Origin: Gemmatimonadota bacterium
GTDB taxonomy: Bacteria; Gemmatimonadota; Gemmatimonadetes; Palauibacterales; KS3-K002
Reading direction: 5' to 3'
DNA: 64,000 bases
Assembly (NCBI GenBank): GCA_020344215.1
Contig: CP070815.1
Location: 256,361 to 320,360 of the forward strand
The notes under the pieces were generated by a model. It was not told the origin of the DNA. It searched no databases and worked only from the letters and a program-made list of their open reading frames with translations. Shown here piece after piece: positions 20,490 through 29,619 of the stretch (position 1 is its first letter; every line of letters starts with the position of its first letter). The position numbers were made by a program, and so were the translations under genes.

Positions 20490-21146
20490 GTGAGACTGAG
20501 ACCGAGCCGACGATCAATGCTGACGCTGGCCCTGACGCTCGTCGTCGCGGCCTGCGGAGGTCAGGCCGAGAGTGGAGGAGAGGAGATGGAGACAGGCGAG
20601 GTTGCGCTGCCGCCCGACATCGGCAACCCGACGCCGCGCGTCGTGCTCGAGACGAGCATGGGACGTATCGTGATGGAGCTCGACCGCGACAAGGCTCCCA
20701 ACACGGTCGAGAGCATCCTGGCACACGTGCGGGGCGAGTTCTACGACGGGCTGATCTTCCAGCGAGTGAGGCCCGGCTTCATGATCCAGGCCGGCGCGTT
20801 CACGCCGGAGGGACGCATGCGGCAGTCGCCCGCCCCGCTGCTGCAGAATGAGTCGAACAACGGGCTCACTAATCTGCGTGGTACGGTGGCCATGGCTCGG
20901 CGCGACGATCCCCACAGCGCGTCGACGCAATTCTTCATCAACCTGGTCGACAACACTCACCTCGACTACCAGCCCGAGACCGCGGAGACGCCGCTCCGTT
21001 GGGGTTACACGGTGTTCGCGCGGGTCGTCGAGGGGATGGATGTGGTAGACGCCATCGCCGGCGTGCCGACACAGCAGGGCACGATGAGCGAGGCGGTGCC
21101 CCTGGAGCCGATCATCATCGAGCGCACCTACGAGGAGGGTGGTTGA
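20490..21146 (+). CDS. lipoprotein cyclophilin-type peptidyl-prolyl isomerase
   Basis: The 218-residue protein begins with a lipoprotein signal (hydrophobic stretch MLTLALTLVVAACGG; lipobox VAAC). A cyclophilin domain follows (about residues 50-215). Core motifs are GRIVMELDRDKAPNTVESI, FYDGLIFQRVRPGFMIQAGA and NLRGTVAMARRDDPHSASTQFFINL. The PPIase would assist protein folding in the periplasm, anchored to a membrane. The start is GTG with AAGGAGGG upstream. Its stop overlaps the ATG of the M28 peptidase by one base (TGATG), so the two are translationally coupled. Confidence 0.92.
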   Translation: MRLRPSRRSMLTLALTLVVAACGGQAESGGEEMETGEVALPPDIGNPTPRVVLETSMGRIVMELDRDKAPNTVESILAHVRGEFYDGLIFQRVRPGFMIQAGAFTPEGRMRQSPAPLLQNESNNGLTNLRGTVAMARRDDPHSASTQFFINLVDNTHLDYQPETAETPLRWGYTVFARVVEGMDVVDAIAGVPTQQGTMSEAVPLEPIIIERTYEEGG

Positions 21147-22036
21147 TGCAGCTGCTCTCGCAGGTCGACCCGGGCCGACTTGAACGAACGGTAAGGGAGC
21201 TCGAGGGGCCGAGGCATCCGCAGGCGACCCCTGCAGCACTCGAGCGGGCGGAGTCGCTCGTCGCGGACGAACTGAGTTCGGCAGGGCTGGTGGTGGAACG
21301 CCAGCCCTTCGACTTTCGCGGCGCCACCTACAACAACGTGGTTGGCAGGCTGTCCGGCTCCGACCCGGGGGCGCCCGACCTGCTGGTGGGCGCCCACTTC
21401 GATACGGTCTCGAACTCGCCGGGCGCCGATGACAACGCCAGCGGGGTCGCCGTGCTGCTGGAAGTGGCTCGGCACGCCGCCGGACTCGAGTCGCGCCGCA
21501 GCGTCGAGTTCGTCGGCTTCAACCTCGAGGAACCCCAGAACTTCGTCGGCACGTACCGTGTGGGCAGCGCCCGCTTCGCCGAACAAGCACGCCGATCCAA
21601 GAAACGGTATGTTGGGGCACTGGTCCTCGAGATGGTGGGCTACACCGACAAGAACCCGGGCAGCCAGCATGTACCACCGCTGGTCTTCAAGCGCATCCCC
21701 GACTCCGGGACCTTCCTGACCGCTGTGGGCGACGGGCGCTCGCGCCGCTTGCTGCGATCCTTCGAGCGCTCGAGCGCGCGGCATGTGCCCGAGCTGACGC
21801 TGATCACCTACCGGACGATTCTACGCGGCTGGGCGCTTCCCCTCACGCGGCTTAGCGACAACGCTTCCTTCTGGGACCGGCGCTATCCGGCGCTGATGAT
21901 CACCGACACGGCGTTCCTGCGGAACCCGCACTACCACATGGAAACGGACAGCGCCGACACACTCGACTACAGATTCATGAGAGAGGTCGCGCGAGCCGTA
22001 CTCGCCGGCGTGGCCGAGCTGGCGGGAACCGGTTGA
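21146..22036 (+). CDS. M28 family zinc aminopeptidase
   Basis: The 296-residue protein has the M28 metallopeptidase pattern. The first zinc ligands lie in GAHFDTVSNSPGADDNASG (His and bridging Asp). The Glu pair is in GFNLEEPQNF, and further ligands lie in MITDTAFLRNP and HYHMETDSADTLDY. No signal peptide is evident from the ATG at 21146, so it may be cytoplasmic even though its coupled neighbour is a lipoprotein. It likely removes N-terminal residues from peptides; the substrate is unknown. The ATG overlaps the upstream stop. I rejected longer starts because they would lie inside the cyclophilin gene. Confidence 0.88.
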   Translation: MQLLSQVDPGRLERTVRELEGPRHPQATPAALERAESLVADELSSAGLVVERQPFDFRGATYNNVVGRLSGSDPGAPDLLVGAHFDTVSNSPGADDNASGVAVLLEVARHAAGLESRRSVEFVGFNLEEPQNFVGTYRVGSARFAEQARRSKKRYVGALVLEMVGYTDKNPGSQHVPPLVFKRIPDSGTFLTAVGDGRSRRLLRSFERSSARHVPELTLITYRTILRGWALPLTRLSDNASFWDRRYPALMITDTAFLRNPHYHMETDSADTLDYRFMREVARAVLAGVAELAGTG

Positions 22037-22123
22037 GTCTTCGACAGAGTTAAGTGACGTGGGGCATTACCCGGTGCCCGGACGGAATGTCTGAAGGGCG
22101 GCAGTTGAACGGAGGCAGTAGAG

Positions 22124-23422
22124 ATGGCCCGTGAGGCAAGGAGCAACGACACCGACGTCTTCTTCTGCGCGGGACCGCGCACACCCTTCGCGAAGATCGA
22201 TGGGCCGCTGGCGCACCTTGACGCCGTGGGCGTCTCGGTTCCAGTCGTGCGTGAGGCCGGGGCAAAGCTGAAGCCCGGGGCGGTTCCCGACTGTGTAGTA
22301 TGGGGTGCGGTGGTGCCCAGTCTATCGGTGATCCATATCGCACGGGAGGTCTGGCTCGACGCTGGACTCGAGCCACACGTGCCGGCGTTGACGGTGATCC
22401 AGCAGTGTGCCACCAGCCTGGCGGCGGCTACCCACGCAGCCGCGCAGATGAAGGCAGGCCGGATCGATTTGGCGCTGTGCGGCGGCTCGGAAGCGATGAG
22501 CCAAACACAGGTGGGGCTAACCCGGGGGATGAGTCAAGCGATTCGGCGGCTCGCCCAAGCGAAAGGGGCCGGAGCCGCACTGAAGGCGCTGGGCAAGGTG
22601 CGGCCGCGCGACCTCAAGCTGCGCGCACCGAGCGTTAGGGAGCGTACCAGCGGGCTGACGATGGGCGATCACGCGGAGATCACCGCGAAGGAGTGGGGCC
22701 TCGATCGCGAGAGCCAGGACCGGTTCGCGCTGGCTAGTCATCAGAATGCTGTCGCGGCTTGGGAGCGCGGTTTCTTCGACGACCTGGTGATTGGCTCGGA
22801 CGCCTTCCCCGGGTTCCGGCGCGATAACATCCCGCGGACCGACACGTCACCGGCGAAGCTGGCGAAGCTGCCCCCGGTCTTTGACCGGAAGAGCGGGCGC
22901 GGCATGCTCACGGCCGGCAACTCGTCGCCGCTCACCGATGGTGCGGCAGCCTGCTGGGTGGCGACGGAACGCGGGCTGGAGCGCTTCGCAGCGCCACCGT
23001 ATCGCGCGCGGTTACTGGACTGGGAGGTAACAAGCGTCGACATCGAACGGGACGGCCTGCTCATGGCGCCGACGCTGGCAGTCCCGCGGCTGCTGGCGCG
23101 CAACGGCCTCAGCTACGGCGACATCGGGCTTTGGGAAATCCACGAGGCGTTCGCCGCGCAGGTACTGTGTACGATCGCGGCGCTGAACAGCGGGAAGTGG
23201 TTGAGCGAGCGAGCCGGTGTCGACGTAGACCTCGGCGAAGTGCCGGAAGAGAGGATCAACCCAAACGGCGGAAGCGTGGCGCTGGGTCACCCGTTCGGAG
23301 CGACCGGGGCTCGAATAGTGTCACAGACGGTGAAGGCGTTGCAGGCAAGAGGTGGGTCGGCACTGATCAGCATCTGTGCAGCCGGCGGGCTGGGTCACGT
23401 CGCTCTGCTGGAGGCGGTCTAG
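22124..23422 (+). CDS. thiolase (acetyl-CoA acyltransferase)
   Basis: The 432-residue protein is a thiolase of the FadI/acetyl-CoA acetyltransferase group. The acyl-accepting cysteine is C95 in VIQQCATSLAA. The catalytic histidine is in NPNGGSVALGHPFGATGAR, and the second cysteine is in SICAAGGLGH. It would cleave 3-ketoacyl-CoA in beta-oxidation or condense acetyl-CoA. Its length, a little above 390, comes from an insertion around residues 150-180 typical of FadI-like enzymes. GGAGG precedes the ATG. No hydratase/dehydrogenase partner is adjacent, so pathway direction is open. Confidence 0.9.
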   Translation: MAREARSNDTDVFFCAGPRTPFAKIDGPLAHLDAVGVSVPVVREAGAKLKPGAVPDCVVWGAVVPSLSVIHIAREVWLDAGLEPHVPALTVIQQCATSLAAATHAAAQMKAGRIDLALCGGSEAMSQTQVGLTRGMSQAIRRLAQAKGAGAALKALGKVRPRDLKLRAPSVRERTSGLTMGDHAEITAKEWGLDRESQDRFALASHQNAVAAWERGFFDDLVIGSDAFPGFRRDNIPRTDTSPAKLAKLPPVFDRKSGRGMLTAGNSSPLTDGAAACWVATERGLERFAAPPYRARLLDWEVTSVDIERDGLLMAPTLAVPRLLARNGLSYGDIGLWEIHEAFAAQVLCTIAALNSGKWLSERAGVDVDLGEVPEERINPNGGSVALGHPFGATGARIVSQTVKALQARGGSALISICAAGGLGHVALLEAV

Positions 23423-23465
23423 GGCGACGCCGCGCCGCGCGGCGGAGGGCGGCTGGCTTGTCGTG

Positions 23466-23663
23466 CTAGCGACCCGCCTCCTCAGCTGCTTCCTCGACGG
23501 CTCGCTCGTGCTCACCGACGGTCTGCTCGGCGAAGCTCTGGACCCGGTGGATCATGCGCATGAAGATCATGTGTTCGTTGTTCTTCGCGTCCCTGAACCC
23601 TGTGCAGTAGCCGAGCATCACACCTAGCAGGAACATGAAGATACGGCGAATGGCGTGTTCCAT
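23466..23663 (-). CDS. small single-pass membrane-like protein
   Basis: The 65-residue product has a short hydrophobic N-terminal segment (IFMFLLGVMLGYCTGF, about residues 8-23). A charged helix with an acidic end follows. I do not recognise a named family. A very strong GGAGGGGAGAGC ribosome binding site directly before the ATG supports translation. It converges on the thiolase gene 43 bases away. It may be a small inner-membrane or membrane-associated regulator, but nothing in the sequence shows a role. Confidence 0.65.
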   Translation of the reverse strand: MEHAIRRIFMFLLGVMLGYCTGFRDAKNNEHMIFMRMIHRVQSFAEQTVGEHERAVEEAAEEAGR

Positions 23664-23908
23664 GCTCTCCCCTCCTCCCCGATTACGTGCCCGCCTTCAC
23701 AATCTGCGGCTGCGTCTCCCTCCATTCTCAGTGACCGCGGCCGGTGCCATTTAAGCTCGCCTAGCTTGCGGAACCGGGGTTGCTACCCGACACCGTCGCC
23801 CCAATATAGCCACCGCGGCGGGAAACGCCTACGAATCCGATCCGGCAGGGGACTCACCTGCAATCCCCCCCACGAGGATCCACTGTGGGGAATCCTACGA
23901 AAGGAAGG

Positions 23909-23994
23909 GACGGGGCAAGACATCCACGCAAGGCCCGGGAGAAAAGGGAAGTGAGTCAACCTTACGCGGTGCCGATAGGCGCGTCTGCCCCGTC
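23909..23994. repeat. 9-bp perfect inverted repeat in a gene-free stretch
   Basis: GACGGGGCA (23909-23917) and TGCCCCGTC (23986-23994) are exact complements 68 bases apart. The region 23664-24056 holds no supported gene. Further weak hairpins (GCAGG/CCTGC near 23847 and AGGAT/ATCCT near 23875) occur just before. The element may be a leader or structured transcript for the minus-strand 65-residue gene, or fortuitous. Confidence 0.4.
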
Positions 23995-24056
23995 ACACTG
24001 TTAAACCACCGAAACTACCCGAAAGTTCCACGGGCGCGGGCGCCGCCGGAGTCGAT

Positions 24057-24650
24057 CTACGGGATGAGGCCGGCCATGATCTCGAGGCCGACGGCGAAGC
24101 CTCCCACGTCCTCGGTGCCGGCCAAGTAGCCGAGCTGGAGCCCGACATTGACGAAGGCCGCCGGGTTGTAACCGAGGCGCACCCAGGGGTAGCCGACGAA
24201 CATCGTCTTCCTTCGACGGCGCAAGTCCTCCACCCCGTCTGGCCCGGTTCCGCTCAACTCCTCTATGGTGAGCACACCGCCGCCGACCATCCCGCCCACG
24301 CTCACTTCCAGATTCTGCTGCACGACGAGGTACTCGGCGGTGAACCCTCCGGCAGAGAGCCCACCCTGCACCCGGTTACCAGCTTCGTTCACCCCTTCGT
24401 CGACAAAGCCACCGCCGAACGCGCCGCCGCCGAGCCGTACTCTGCCCGTCTGCAGGAACCCGCGGCCCCCCAGAGCCACCACTGCGCCGACGTCGCGGCC
24501 GAAGCTCACCTCTTCGTCTATCCCGACATCCGCATAGACTAGCCAGAAGCCGCCGCCGCCGCCGAAATCGCCGCCGAAACGCTGGGCGAACGCCAGCTCG
24601 GGCTGAAGAAGCAGGACGGTTGCCGCCAACAGCGTGATCGCTCTGTTCAC
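24057..24650 (-). CDS. secreted glycine-rich protein of unknown function
   Basis: The 197-residue product has a clear signal peptide (ITLLAATVLLLQPELAFAQ). A glycine-rich mature region follows, with alternating hydrophobic strands (FGGGGGFWLVYADVG, VAVALGG-like blocks, GYNPAAFVNVGLQLGYLAG). This could be a small beta-rich surface or outer-membrane protein, but no family is recognised. The GTG start has GGAGGG upstream. It follows the last ccm gene by 42 bases on the same strand and could be read through from that operon. Confidence 0.65.
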   Translation of the reverse strand: MNRAITLLAATVLLLQPELAFAQRFGGDFGGGGGFWLVYADVGIDEEVSFGRDVGAVVALGGRGFLQTGRVRLGGGAFGGGFVDEGVNEAGNRVQGGLSAGGFTAEYLVVQQNLEVSVGGMVGGGVLTIEELSGTGPDGVEDLRRRRKTMFVGYPWVRLGYNPAAFVNVGLQLGYLAGTEDVGGFAVGLEIMAGLIP

Positions 24651-24692
24651 CCGTTTCCCTCCTCGAAGGTGCGGTTGCGAGCCGTTCCCGGC

Positions 24693-25637
24693 TTACTGCG
24701 CGGAGTCGCCGCCGATGTTGGCGCGGGCCGCTTCCAGCATCGCCTGGATGCGGGGTGAGACTTCCTCTTCCGGAACCACCTCGCGGTAATGCTCCCAGGA
24801 CTGCACAGCGGTAGCGTAGTCACCCCTCATGAAGGAAACCATCCCCTTGAACTGCAGCGCTTCCGGGAAGTCCGGTTCGACGGCCAATGCCCGATCGAAG
24901 GTGGGGATCACGCCTTCGGGGTGCTGCATGGAGAAGAGCAACATACCGAGATGGGTTAGCGCCTCGGGGTTGTTCGGATCGATGTTCAGCGCCACCTGGG
25001 TCACGAAGCTCAGCTCGTCGTAGCGCTGCAATTGCAGGTACATGTGACCGAGCTCCAGGAGTGCCTCCAGGTTCTGAGGGTCCTCGGACACCAGGCCCTC
25101 GAGCTCAGCCAGCCGGCCCATGTCGACTTCGGCCACCGGCACACCCGCGGGGGCGCTCCCCATCTCCTGGCCGGGGATCGAGCCGTCACCAGCTCGCGGC
25201 CCAAGCGCCGTGGACATGACCAGCCAGGCGAGCACGACGAACGTGACGGCTGCGGCGCTCCAGCCCACGGCTGCCGGGACCCACGAGCGGTCGGGTGCCG
25301 CCGCACCCTCTCGCGGCGCGACTTCCGAGCCGGCCTCGCCGAGGGCGCTTCCTGCGGCGCCGAGCTCGTTCTCGAGATAGGCCACCTCGGTCTCGTAGCG
25401 CTGCCGCAGCTCTTCGTGGTCAGCATCGGAGAGATTGCCGGCGTCGTGGTCGGCCTCGATTTCCTCGATTGAGCGAAGCGCCGCCTGGTACCGCTCCTCC
25501 AGCTCGGCTTTTCTGCCCTCCGCGGTTCCAGGGGCCCGCGCCCCTTCGTCGCCGGCTGCTCCCTTGAACGTGGCAACCAGAACCGCGATGATTCCGCCGC
25601 CCACTACTACAACGAGAAGAAACTCGGTCAGGCCCAT
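24693..25637 (-). CDS. ccmI: CcmI/CycH-like TPR protein for cytochrome c maturation
   Basis: The 314-residue protein has an N-terminal membrane helix (FLLVVVVGGGIIAVLVATF) and a coiled coil typical of CcmI (ELEERYQAALRSIEEIEAD). A second membrane helix lies near residue 127-143. A periplasmic TPR block occupies about 170-300 (ALLELGHMYLQLQRYDELS, ALTHLGMLLFSMQ). CcmI chaperones apocytochrome c to the haem lyase. Here the TPR part is short. It is the last of five ccm genes in tandem and starts three bases after ccmH ends. Confidence 0.85.
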   Translation of the reverse strand: MGLTEFLLVVVVGGGIIAVLVATFKGAAGDEGARAPGTAEGRKAELEERYQAALRSIEEIEADHDAGNLSDADHEELRQRYETEVAYLENELGAAGSALGEAGSEVAPREGAAAPDRSWVPAAVGWSAAAVTFVVLAWLVMSTALGPRAGDGSIPGQEMGSAPAGVPVAEVDMGRLAELEGLVSEDPQNLEALLELGHMYLQLQRYDELSFVTQVALNIDPNNPEALTHLGMLLFSMQHPEGVIPTFDRALAVEPDFPEALQFKGMVSFMRGDYATAVQSWEHYREVVPEEEVSPRIQAMLEAARANIGGDSAQ

Positions 25638-25640
25638 GGC

Positions 25641-26120
25641 TTAGAGCTCTCCCTCCTGCCCCTCCTTCACGAGGGCCGCCGCCCTGGCCTGCCCCTCGCG
25701 CACCCAGCGGCGCGCGGTGATCAGCACGAACGCGAGGCCGCCCAGAAGAAGGAAGACGGGCAGCAGCCACACCGCCCAATTGAATCCCTCCGCCTTCGGC
25801 TCCAGCAGTATCCACTCACCGTAGCGCTCGACGAAGTAAGCCTCCACCTCCGCGGGCGTCTTGCCGGCCAGCAACTGCTCGCGAATCAGCGAGCGCATCT
25901 CCTGCGCCATCCCGGACGGCGAGTCCTGAACCGACAGAGCGCGGCAGGTGGGACACCGCAACTTGGCGGCGATCCGCCGGACCTGTGCCTCCAATTCAGG
26001 ATCTTCCGCTGGCATCGTGGCCGCGGCCTCCTGGGTCTCCTGCGCGAAAGCGAAACCAGAGCCCTCCACTGCCGGTGAGACGGCCAATAGAAGTAGAAAG
26101 AGCGTGATTCGCGTAGCCAT
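25641..26120 (-). CDS. ccmH: cytochrome c maturation protein CcmH
   Basis: The 159-residue protein has a signal peptide (ITLFLLLLAVSPAVEG). The diagnostic redox motif LRCPTCRALSVQDSPSGMA follows, which reduces the CXXCH of apocytochromes. A C-terminal membrane helix lies near residues 117-138 (WAVWLLPVFLLLGGLAFVLI). The ATG at 26120 overlaps the ccmG stop by one base. A longer frame from 26324 is rejected because it lies within ccmG. Confidence 0.92.
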   Translation of the reverse strand: MATRITLFLLLLAVSPAVEGSGFAFAQETQEAAATMPAEDPELEAQVRRIAAKLRCPTCRALSVQDSPSGMAQEMRSLIREQLLAGKTPAEVEAYFVERYGEWILLEPKAEGFNWAVWLLPVFLLLGGLAFVLITARRWVREGQARAAALVKEGQEGEL

Positions 26121-26764
26121 CACGGCTGGCCCTCCTGCGTATCGCTGCCGGCGGCTTGACCTGCCGCGTCGCCCGTGTGACCTGCGCTGCGTCCTGTCGG
26201 CACTCCGCCCTCGAGCGCGCCGGTCGACGTGACCTCCGTGCCAGGCGACTCGGCGAGCAGCCGGTCGACGAGATCTCTCATGAGCAGGGTGTTCACGGGC
26301 CCAATCTGCTTGTGTTGGATCCAACCGCCCTTGTCGATGAAGTAGGTCTCCGGAACGCCGTAGACGCCGTAGTCAATCGCAATGCGCGAGCTCGGGTCGA
26401 TGACGCTCGGCCAATTGCCACCCCTGCGGGCCATCCAGCGACGAGCGTTCTCCGGCGTGTCCTGATAGACGACCCCGAGCATCTGGAAATCCTGGCCGGC
26501 ATAGTAGCGCTCGGCTTCCACGAAGACCTGATGCTCGTCTATACAGGCGATGCACCAAGAGGCCCAGAAGTTGATGACGACGACCTTCCCTCTCAGATCC
26601 GCCAGGCTCAAGGTATCACCGTCGAGCGTCGCGGATGTGAAGTCAAAGGCCTCGTGCCCGGGTAGCGGTGACTCGATCATGTTGGGATCGCGAGTCAGCC
26701 CGTAGGCGAGCAGAGCCACGATCGGGATGGCGGTGGCAGGAATCAGCAGCTTCTTCAGACTCAT
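26120..26764 (-). CDS. ccmG: CcmG/DsbE thiol:disulfide oxidoreductase
   Basis: The 214-residue protein is a membrane-anchored thioredoxin (helix LLIPATAIPIVALLAYGL). Its WASWCIACIDEH active site differs from the usual WCxPC pattern in having Ile-Ala between the cysteines. The YGVYGVPETYFID cis-proline loop is present. CcmG keeps the CXXCH haem-binding motif reduced with CcmH. The C-terminal ~40 residues are a low-complexity extension (TGALEGGVPTGRSAG). It overlaps ccmF and ccmH by one base each. Confidence 0.9.
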   Translation of the reverse strand: MSLKKLLIPATAIPIVALLAYGLTRDPNMIESPLPGHEAFDFTSATLDGDTLSLADLRGKVVVINFWASWCIACIDEHQVFVEAERYYAGQDFQMLGVVYQDTPENARRWMARRGGNWPSVIDPSSRIAIDYGVYGVPETYFIDKGGWIQHKQIGPVNTLLMRDLVDRLLAESPGTEVTSTGALEGGVPTGRSAGHTGDAAGQAAGSDTQEGQP

Positions 26765-28809
26765 CAGTCGTCACCTCCGACACCGGCTTCCGCAGGTTTG
26801 GCTCGCCGCACGCTCGGCGCAGCGGCGCGCCGAGACCGGTCCGCTCCAGAGCCGGCGTTCGATATGGCAAGCAGCGCGCCCAGCGCCGCGATGGCACCGC
26901 CGATCCAGATCCACACGACCATCGGGTTCACGATGATGTTCACCGTGGCGCTCGCCCCGGTCCGATCGTAGGCCATCAAGCTAAGATAGAGATCGGCGTC
27001 GGGCCGCGTCCTCACACGCGGCGTGCCGATAGGCTGCTGCGACGTCGGATAGTAGTTGAGCCGCGGCCGCATGGTATCCGAGAAGCCCCCGTCACCGCCA
27101 ACGCTAAACGCCGCCTCGACGAAGTCGCGCTGCGGCTCGCGGCCGGCGTAGAGTGAGTCGAGTCGAACGGTGTACCCTGCGAACGTCGCCGCCTCGCCGA
27201 TGCCGAGCGTGAACTCCCTTTCCCTGCGGTACGTCGATGAGAGCGCGATCCCCACGGCGATGATGACGATGCCGAAGTGGACGACATAACCGCCGTAGCG
27301 CCGCCGGTTCTTGGACACGACGGCCAGCAGCGCGCGCCCCAAGCCCTCGCCGTGCGCCTCCCGGCGCGCCCGCGCAGGCCTCCAGAACTCACCGATCAGG
27401 AGAGCGACCGCCAGCACCGAGAAGACGAGGGTCAGCCAGGTCAGGAAGTTCCGGGCACCGAAAACCCAGAAGACGACCCCGGACAGCAACGCCGCCACCG
27501 TCGGCCAGAGAAACTTCTTGGCCAGCAGGTCCGGCGACCCACGCCGCCAGGGCAGCGCCGGCCCGATCCCGGCCAGTAGGACCAGACCGAGGGCGATGGG
27601 GACGCTCATCCGGTTGAAATAGGGCGCGCCGACGCTGACCTTCACACCGCGAATCGCCTCGGCCACCAACGGATAGACGGTCCCGAGCAGCACGGTGAAG
27701 GTGAAAGCCACCAGTAGCAGGTTGTTGAACAAGAACGCCGTCTCGCGCGACGCGATCGCGTCCAGAGCCGGCTCGCTCTTCAACTCGTCGCTACGCCAGG
27801 CGACGAGCGCCAGCGACACGATCAAGACGAGGGTGATGAACCCGAGGAAGAACGGACCGATCAAGCCCTCGACGAAGGCGTGGACGCTGGCCAGGATGCC
27901 GGAGCGCGTGAGGAACGTGCCGAACAGGGTGAGCAGGAACGTGGCGATCACCAGCAGGATGTTCCACATCTTCAGCGTCTGCCGACGCTCCTGGACCATG
28001 ATCGAGTGCAGGAACGCGGTGGCCGTGAGCCAGGGCAAGAAGCTGGCGTTCTCGACGGGATCCCAAGCCCAATAGCCACCCCAGCCCAGCACCTCGTAGG
28101 ACCACCAGGCGCCCGACACGATTCCCGCGGTCAGGAAGATCCAGGGCGCCATGGTCCAAAGCCGCACCGCCCGGATCCAATCGCCGCTCACTTTGCCGGA
28201 GAGCAGGGCCGCAATGCCGAAGGCGAAGGGAACCGTCAAACCCACATAGCCCAAGTAGAGGAGCGGTGGGTGCAGCCCCATGAACGGATGGTTCTGGAGC
28301 AGCGGGTTTGGCCCGGGACCGTCAGCCGGCACCTGGCCCGGTGCCAGGCCAAACGCCTGCCAGGTCGGCACGAACGGGTTCGCCGGCCAGGCCAACAGCA
28401 GCCAGAAGAAGGCGCTTACGATAAGCAGCGTCCCGGTCACCGCAGGCATGAGATCCTGATAGCGGTCGCGATGAATGTAGACCACCGCTGCGGAATACCC
28501 GGCGAGGATCCAGCCCCAGAAAAGGATCGACCCGTCAAGCGACGACCAAAGCGATATCACCGTGTAGAACAACGGCGTTGAACGGCTGCCTACCTGCGCC
28601 ACGTAGCTCACGCTGAAGTCGTGGGCCACCAGAGCGACGGCCATCAGCAGGATCGCCAGCGTTGCCAGCGCGAACACACCGTACACCGCACGCCTTGCCC
28701 AAGGCGCCAGCTGCGGCCTTCCGCCCATCGCCGCGAACGCCGCCACTGCCCCCACCACGGAGAGCAGCAGCGCGCCGCCGACGGCCAGGTACCCGAGGCT
28801 GCTAATCAT
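26764..28809 (-). CDS. ccmF: cytochrome c haem lyase subunit CcmF
   Basis: The 681-residue polytopic membrane protein shows the WWD domain (WGGYWAWDPVENASFLPWL, about residues 244-262) that binds haem. Flanking histidines lie in LLQNHPFMGLHPPLLYLGY. About thirteen to fifteen membrane helices and a large periplasmic loop near the C-terminus are evident. It transfers haem from CcmE to apocytochrome c with CcmH/I. It overlaps ccmE by four bases (ATGA). Length is normal. Confidence 0.95.
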   Translation of the reverse strand: MISSLGYLAVGGALLLSVVGAVAAFAAMGGRPQLAPWARRAVYGVFALATLAILLMAVALVAHDFSVSYVAQVGSRSTPLFYTVISLWSSLDGSILFWGWILAGYSAAVVYIHRDRYQDLMPAVTGTLLIVSAFFWLLLAWPANPFVPTWQAFGLAPGQVPADGPGPNPLLQNHPFMGLHPPLLYLGYVGLTVPFAFGIAALLSGKVSGDWIRAVRLWTMAPWIFLTAGIVSGAWWSYEVLGWGGYWAWDPVENASFLPWLTATAFLHSIMVQERRQTLKMWNILLVIATFLLTLFGTFLTRSGILASVHAFVEGLIGPFFLGFITLVLIVSLALVAWRSDELKSEPALDAIASRETAFLFNNLLLVAFTFTVLLGTVYPLVAEAIRGVKVSVGAPYFNRMSVPIALGLVLLAGIGPALPWRRGSPDLLAKKFLWPTVAALLSGVVFWVFGARNFLTWLTLVFSVLAVALLIGEFWRPARARREAHGEGLGRALLAVVSKNRRRYGGYVVHFGIVIIAVGIALSSTYRREREFTLGIGEAATFAGYTVRLDSLYAGREPQRDFVEAAFSVGGDGGFSDTMRPRLNYYPTSQQPIGTPRVRTRPDADLYLSLMAYDRTGASATVNIIVNPMVVWIWIGGAIAALGALLAISNAGSGADRSRRAAAPSVRRAKPAEAGVGGDD

Positions 28810-29279
28810 GTCCCGCTCTCCGCTCCCTGCTCTTTGAACAGATCCCGGTAGTACTCCTGCCTGTCCTCACCGTGCTGCGGTGCCCGGTACTCCTCCGAAT
28901 GCCTGACCATCAGGTTCGTCGCCCGGAAGATCCCGTTGCGCCCCAGCGTGCCCTCGACGACCGCGCCTATCGGCTCCTGTCGCGCCGCCGCCTCCAGGAA
29001 CATCTGCGGCGGCACCCCGGCGCTCTCCACCTCGATGATCCCGCCTTCGTCCGCCAGCCGGAACCTGAGCTCCTGCGTCTCACCATTCCAGGCAACGCTA
29101 CCCGGTATCACCATGCCGCCCAGACGGATCGACGTGCCGTACGCCGCCTCACCCTCTGCCAAGAGCTCGGTCGGCGTCCAAAAGTAGACCAGGCTGCGGC
29201 CAAGACCGCCAAACGCGAAGTACCCGAACACCACAAGGACCACAACGACGCCGATGGCCAAAGTGAGCTTCTTGTTCAC
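28806..29279 (-). CDS. ccmE: haem chaperone CcmE
   Basis: The 157-residue protein has an N-terminal signal anchor (LAIGVVVVLVVFGYFAFG) and the CcmE beta-barrel. EGTLGRNGIFRATNLMVRHS carries the histidine (in RHSEEY) that binds haem covalently. CcmE receives haem from CcmABCD and hands it to CcmF; ccmABCD are not in this window. The start is GTG with only a weak GGCGGG upstream. A strong hairpin in the leader directly precedes it. It is the first gene of the operon. Confidence 0.9.
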   Translation of the reverse strand: MNKKLTLAIGVVVVLVVFGYFAFGGLGRSLVYFWTPTELLAEGEAAYGTSIRLGGMVIPGSVAWNGETQELRFRLADEGGIIEVESAGVPPQMFLEAAARQEPIGAVVEGTLGRNGIFRATNLMVRHSEEYRAPQHGEDRQEYYRDLFKEQGAESGT

Positions 29280-29299
29280 GATAGACCCGCCTATTCGTT

Positions 29300-29341
29300 A
29301 GCCTGGAGTGCCGGCATCCCACGGCCCGGCGGCTCCAGGCT
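29300..29341 (-). promoter_or_regulatory. strong hairpin in the ccm operon leader
   Basis: AGCCTGGAG (29300-29308) pairs exactly with CTCCAGGCT (29333-29341), extended by GCCGG/CCGGC inside. On the minus strand this hairpin ends about 20 bases before the ccmE start. No U-run follows, so it is more likely a stability or translational element than a terminator. Confidence 0.45.
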
Positions 29342-29619
29342 GGTCCACTACCCACTCGCTCCAAACAGCTTTTTCGTGAGCCGCTATAACTTACCAGTAT
29401 CCGGCCAAACATCTAGGCTGGTCGGAACCCCGGCACCCAGGCCGCGCATCCCCTGCCCCTGGCTGATCTTAGGCCCGCCGGACCGCCCGCGGAACGGCAA
29501 AGTTTTGCGAAACTGTGAAAAAAGTATCCACTTTCGGAGCCCGAGGCCGGAGGGGGTCCGGAACGTAAGTCGTTTCATAGCAATATGTTAACGGCCATGG
29601 CCAGGTTGGGTACGGGCCT

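Noticed and set aside
23941..24010. cobalamin riboswitch
   Set aside because: TGCCCCGTCACACTGT recalls the B12 box, but the rest of the consensus is missing and the downstream genes are on the other strand.
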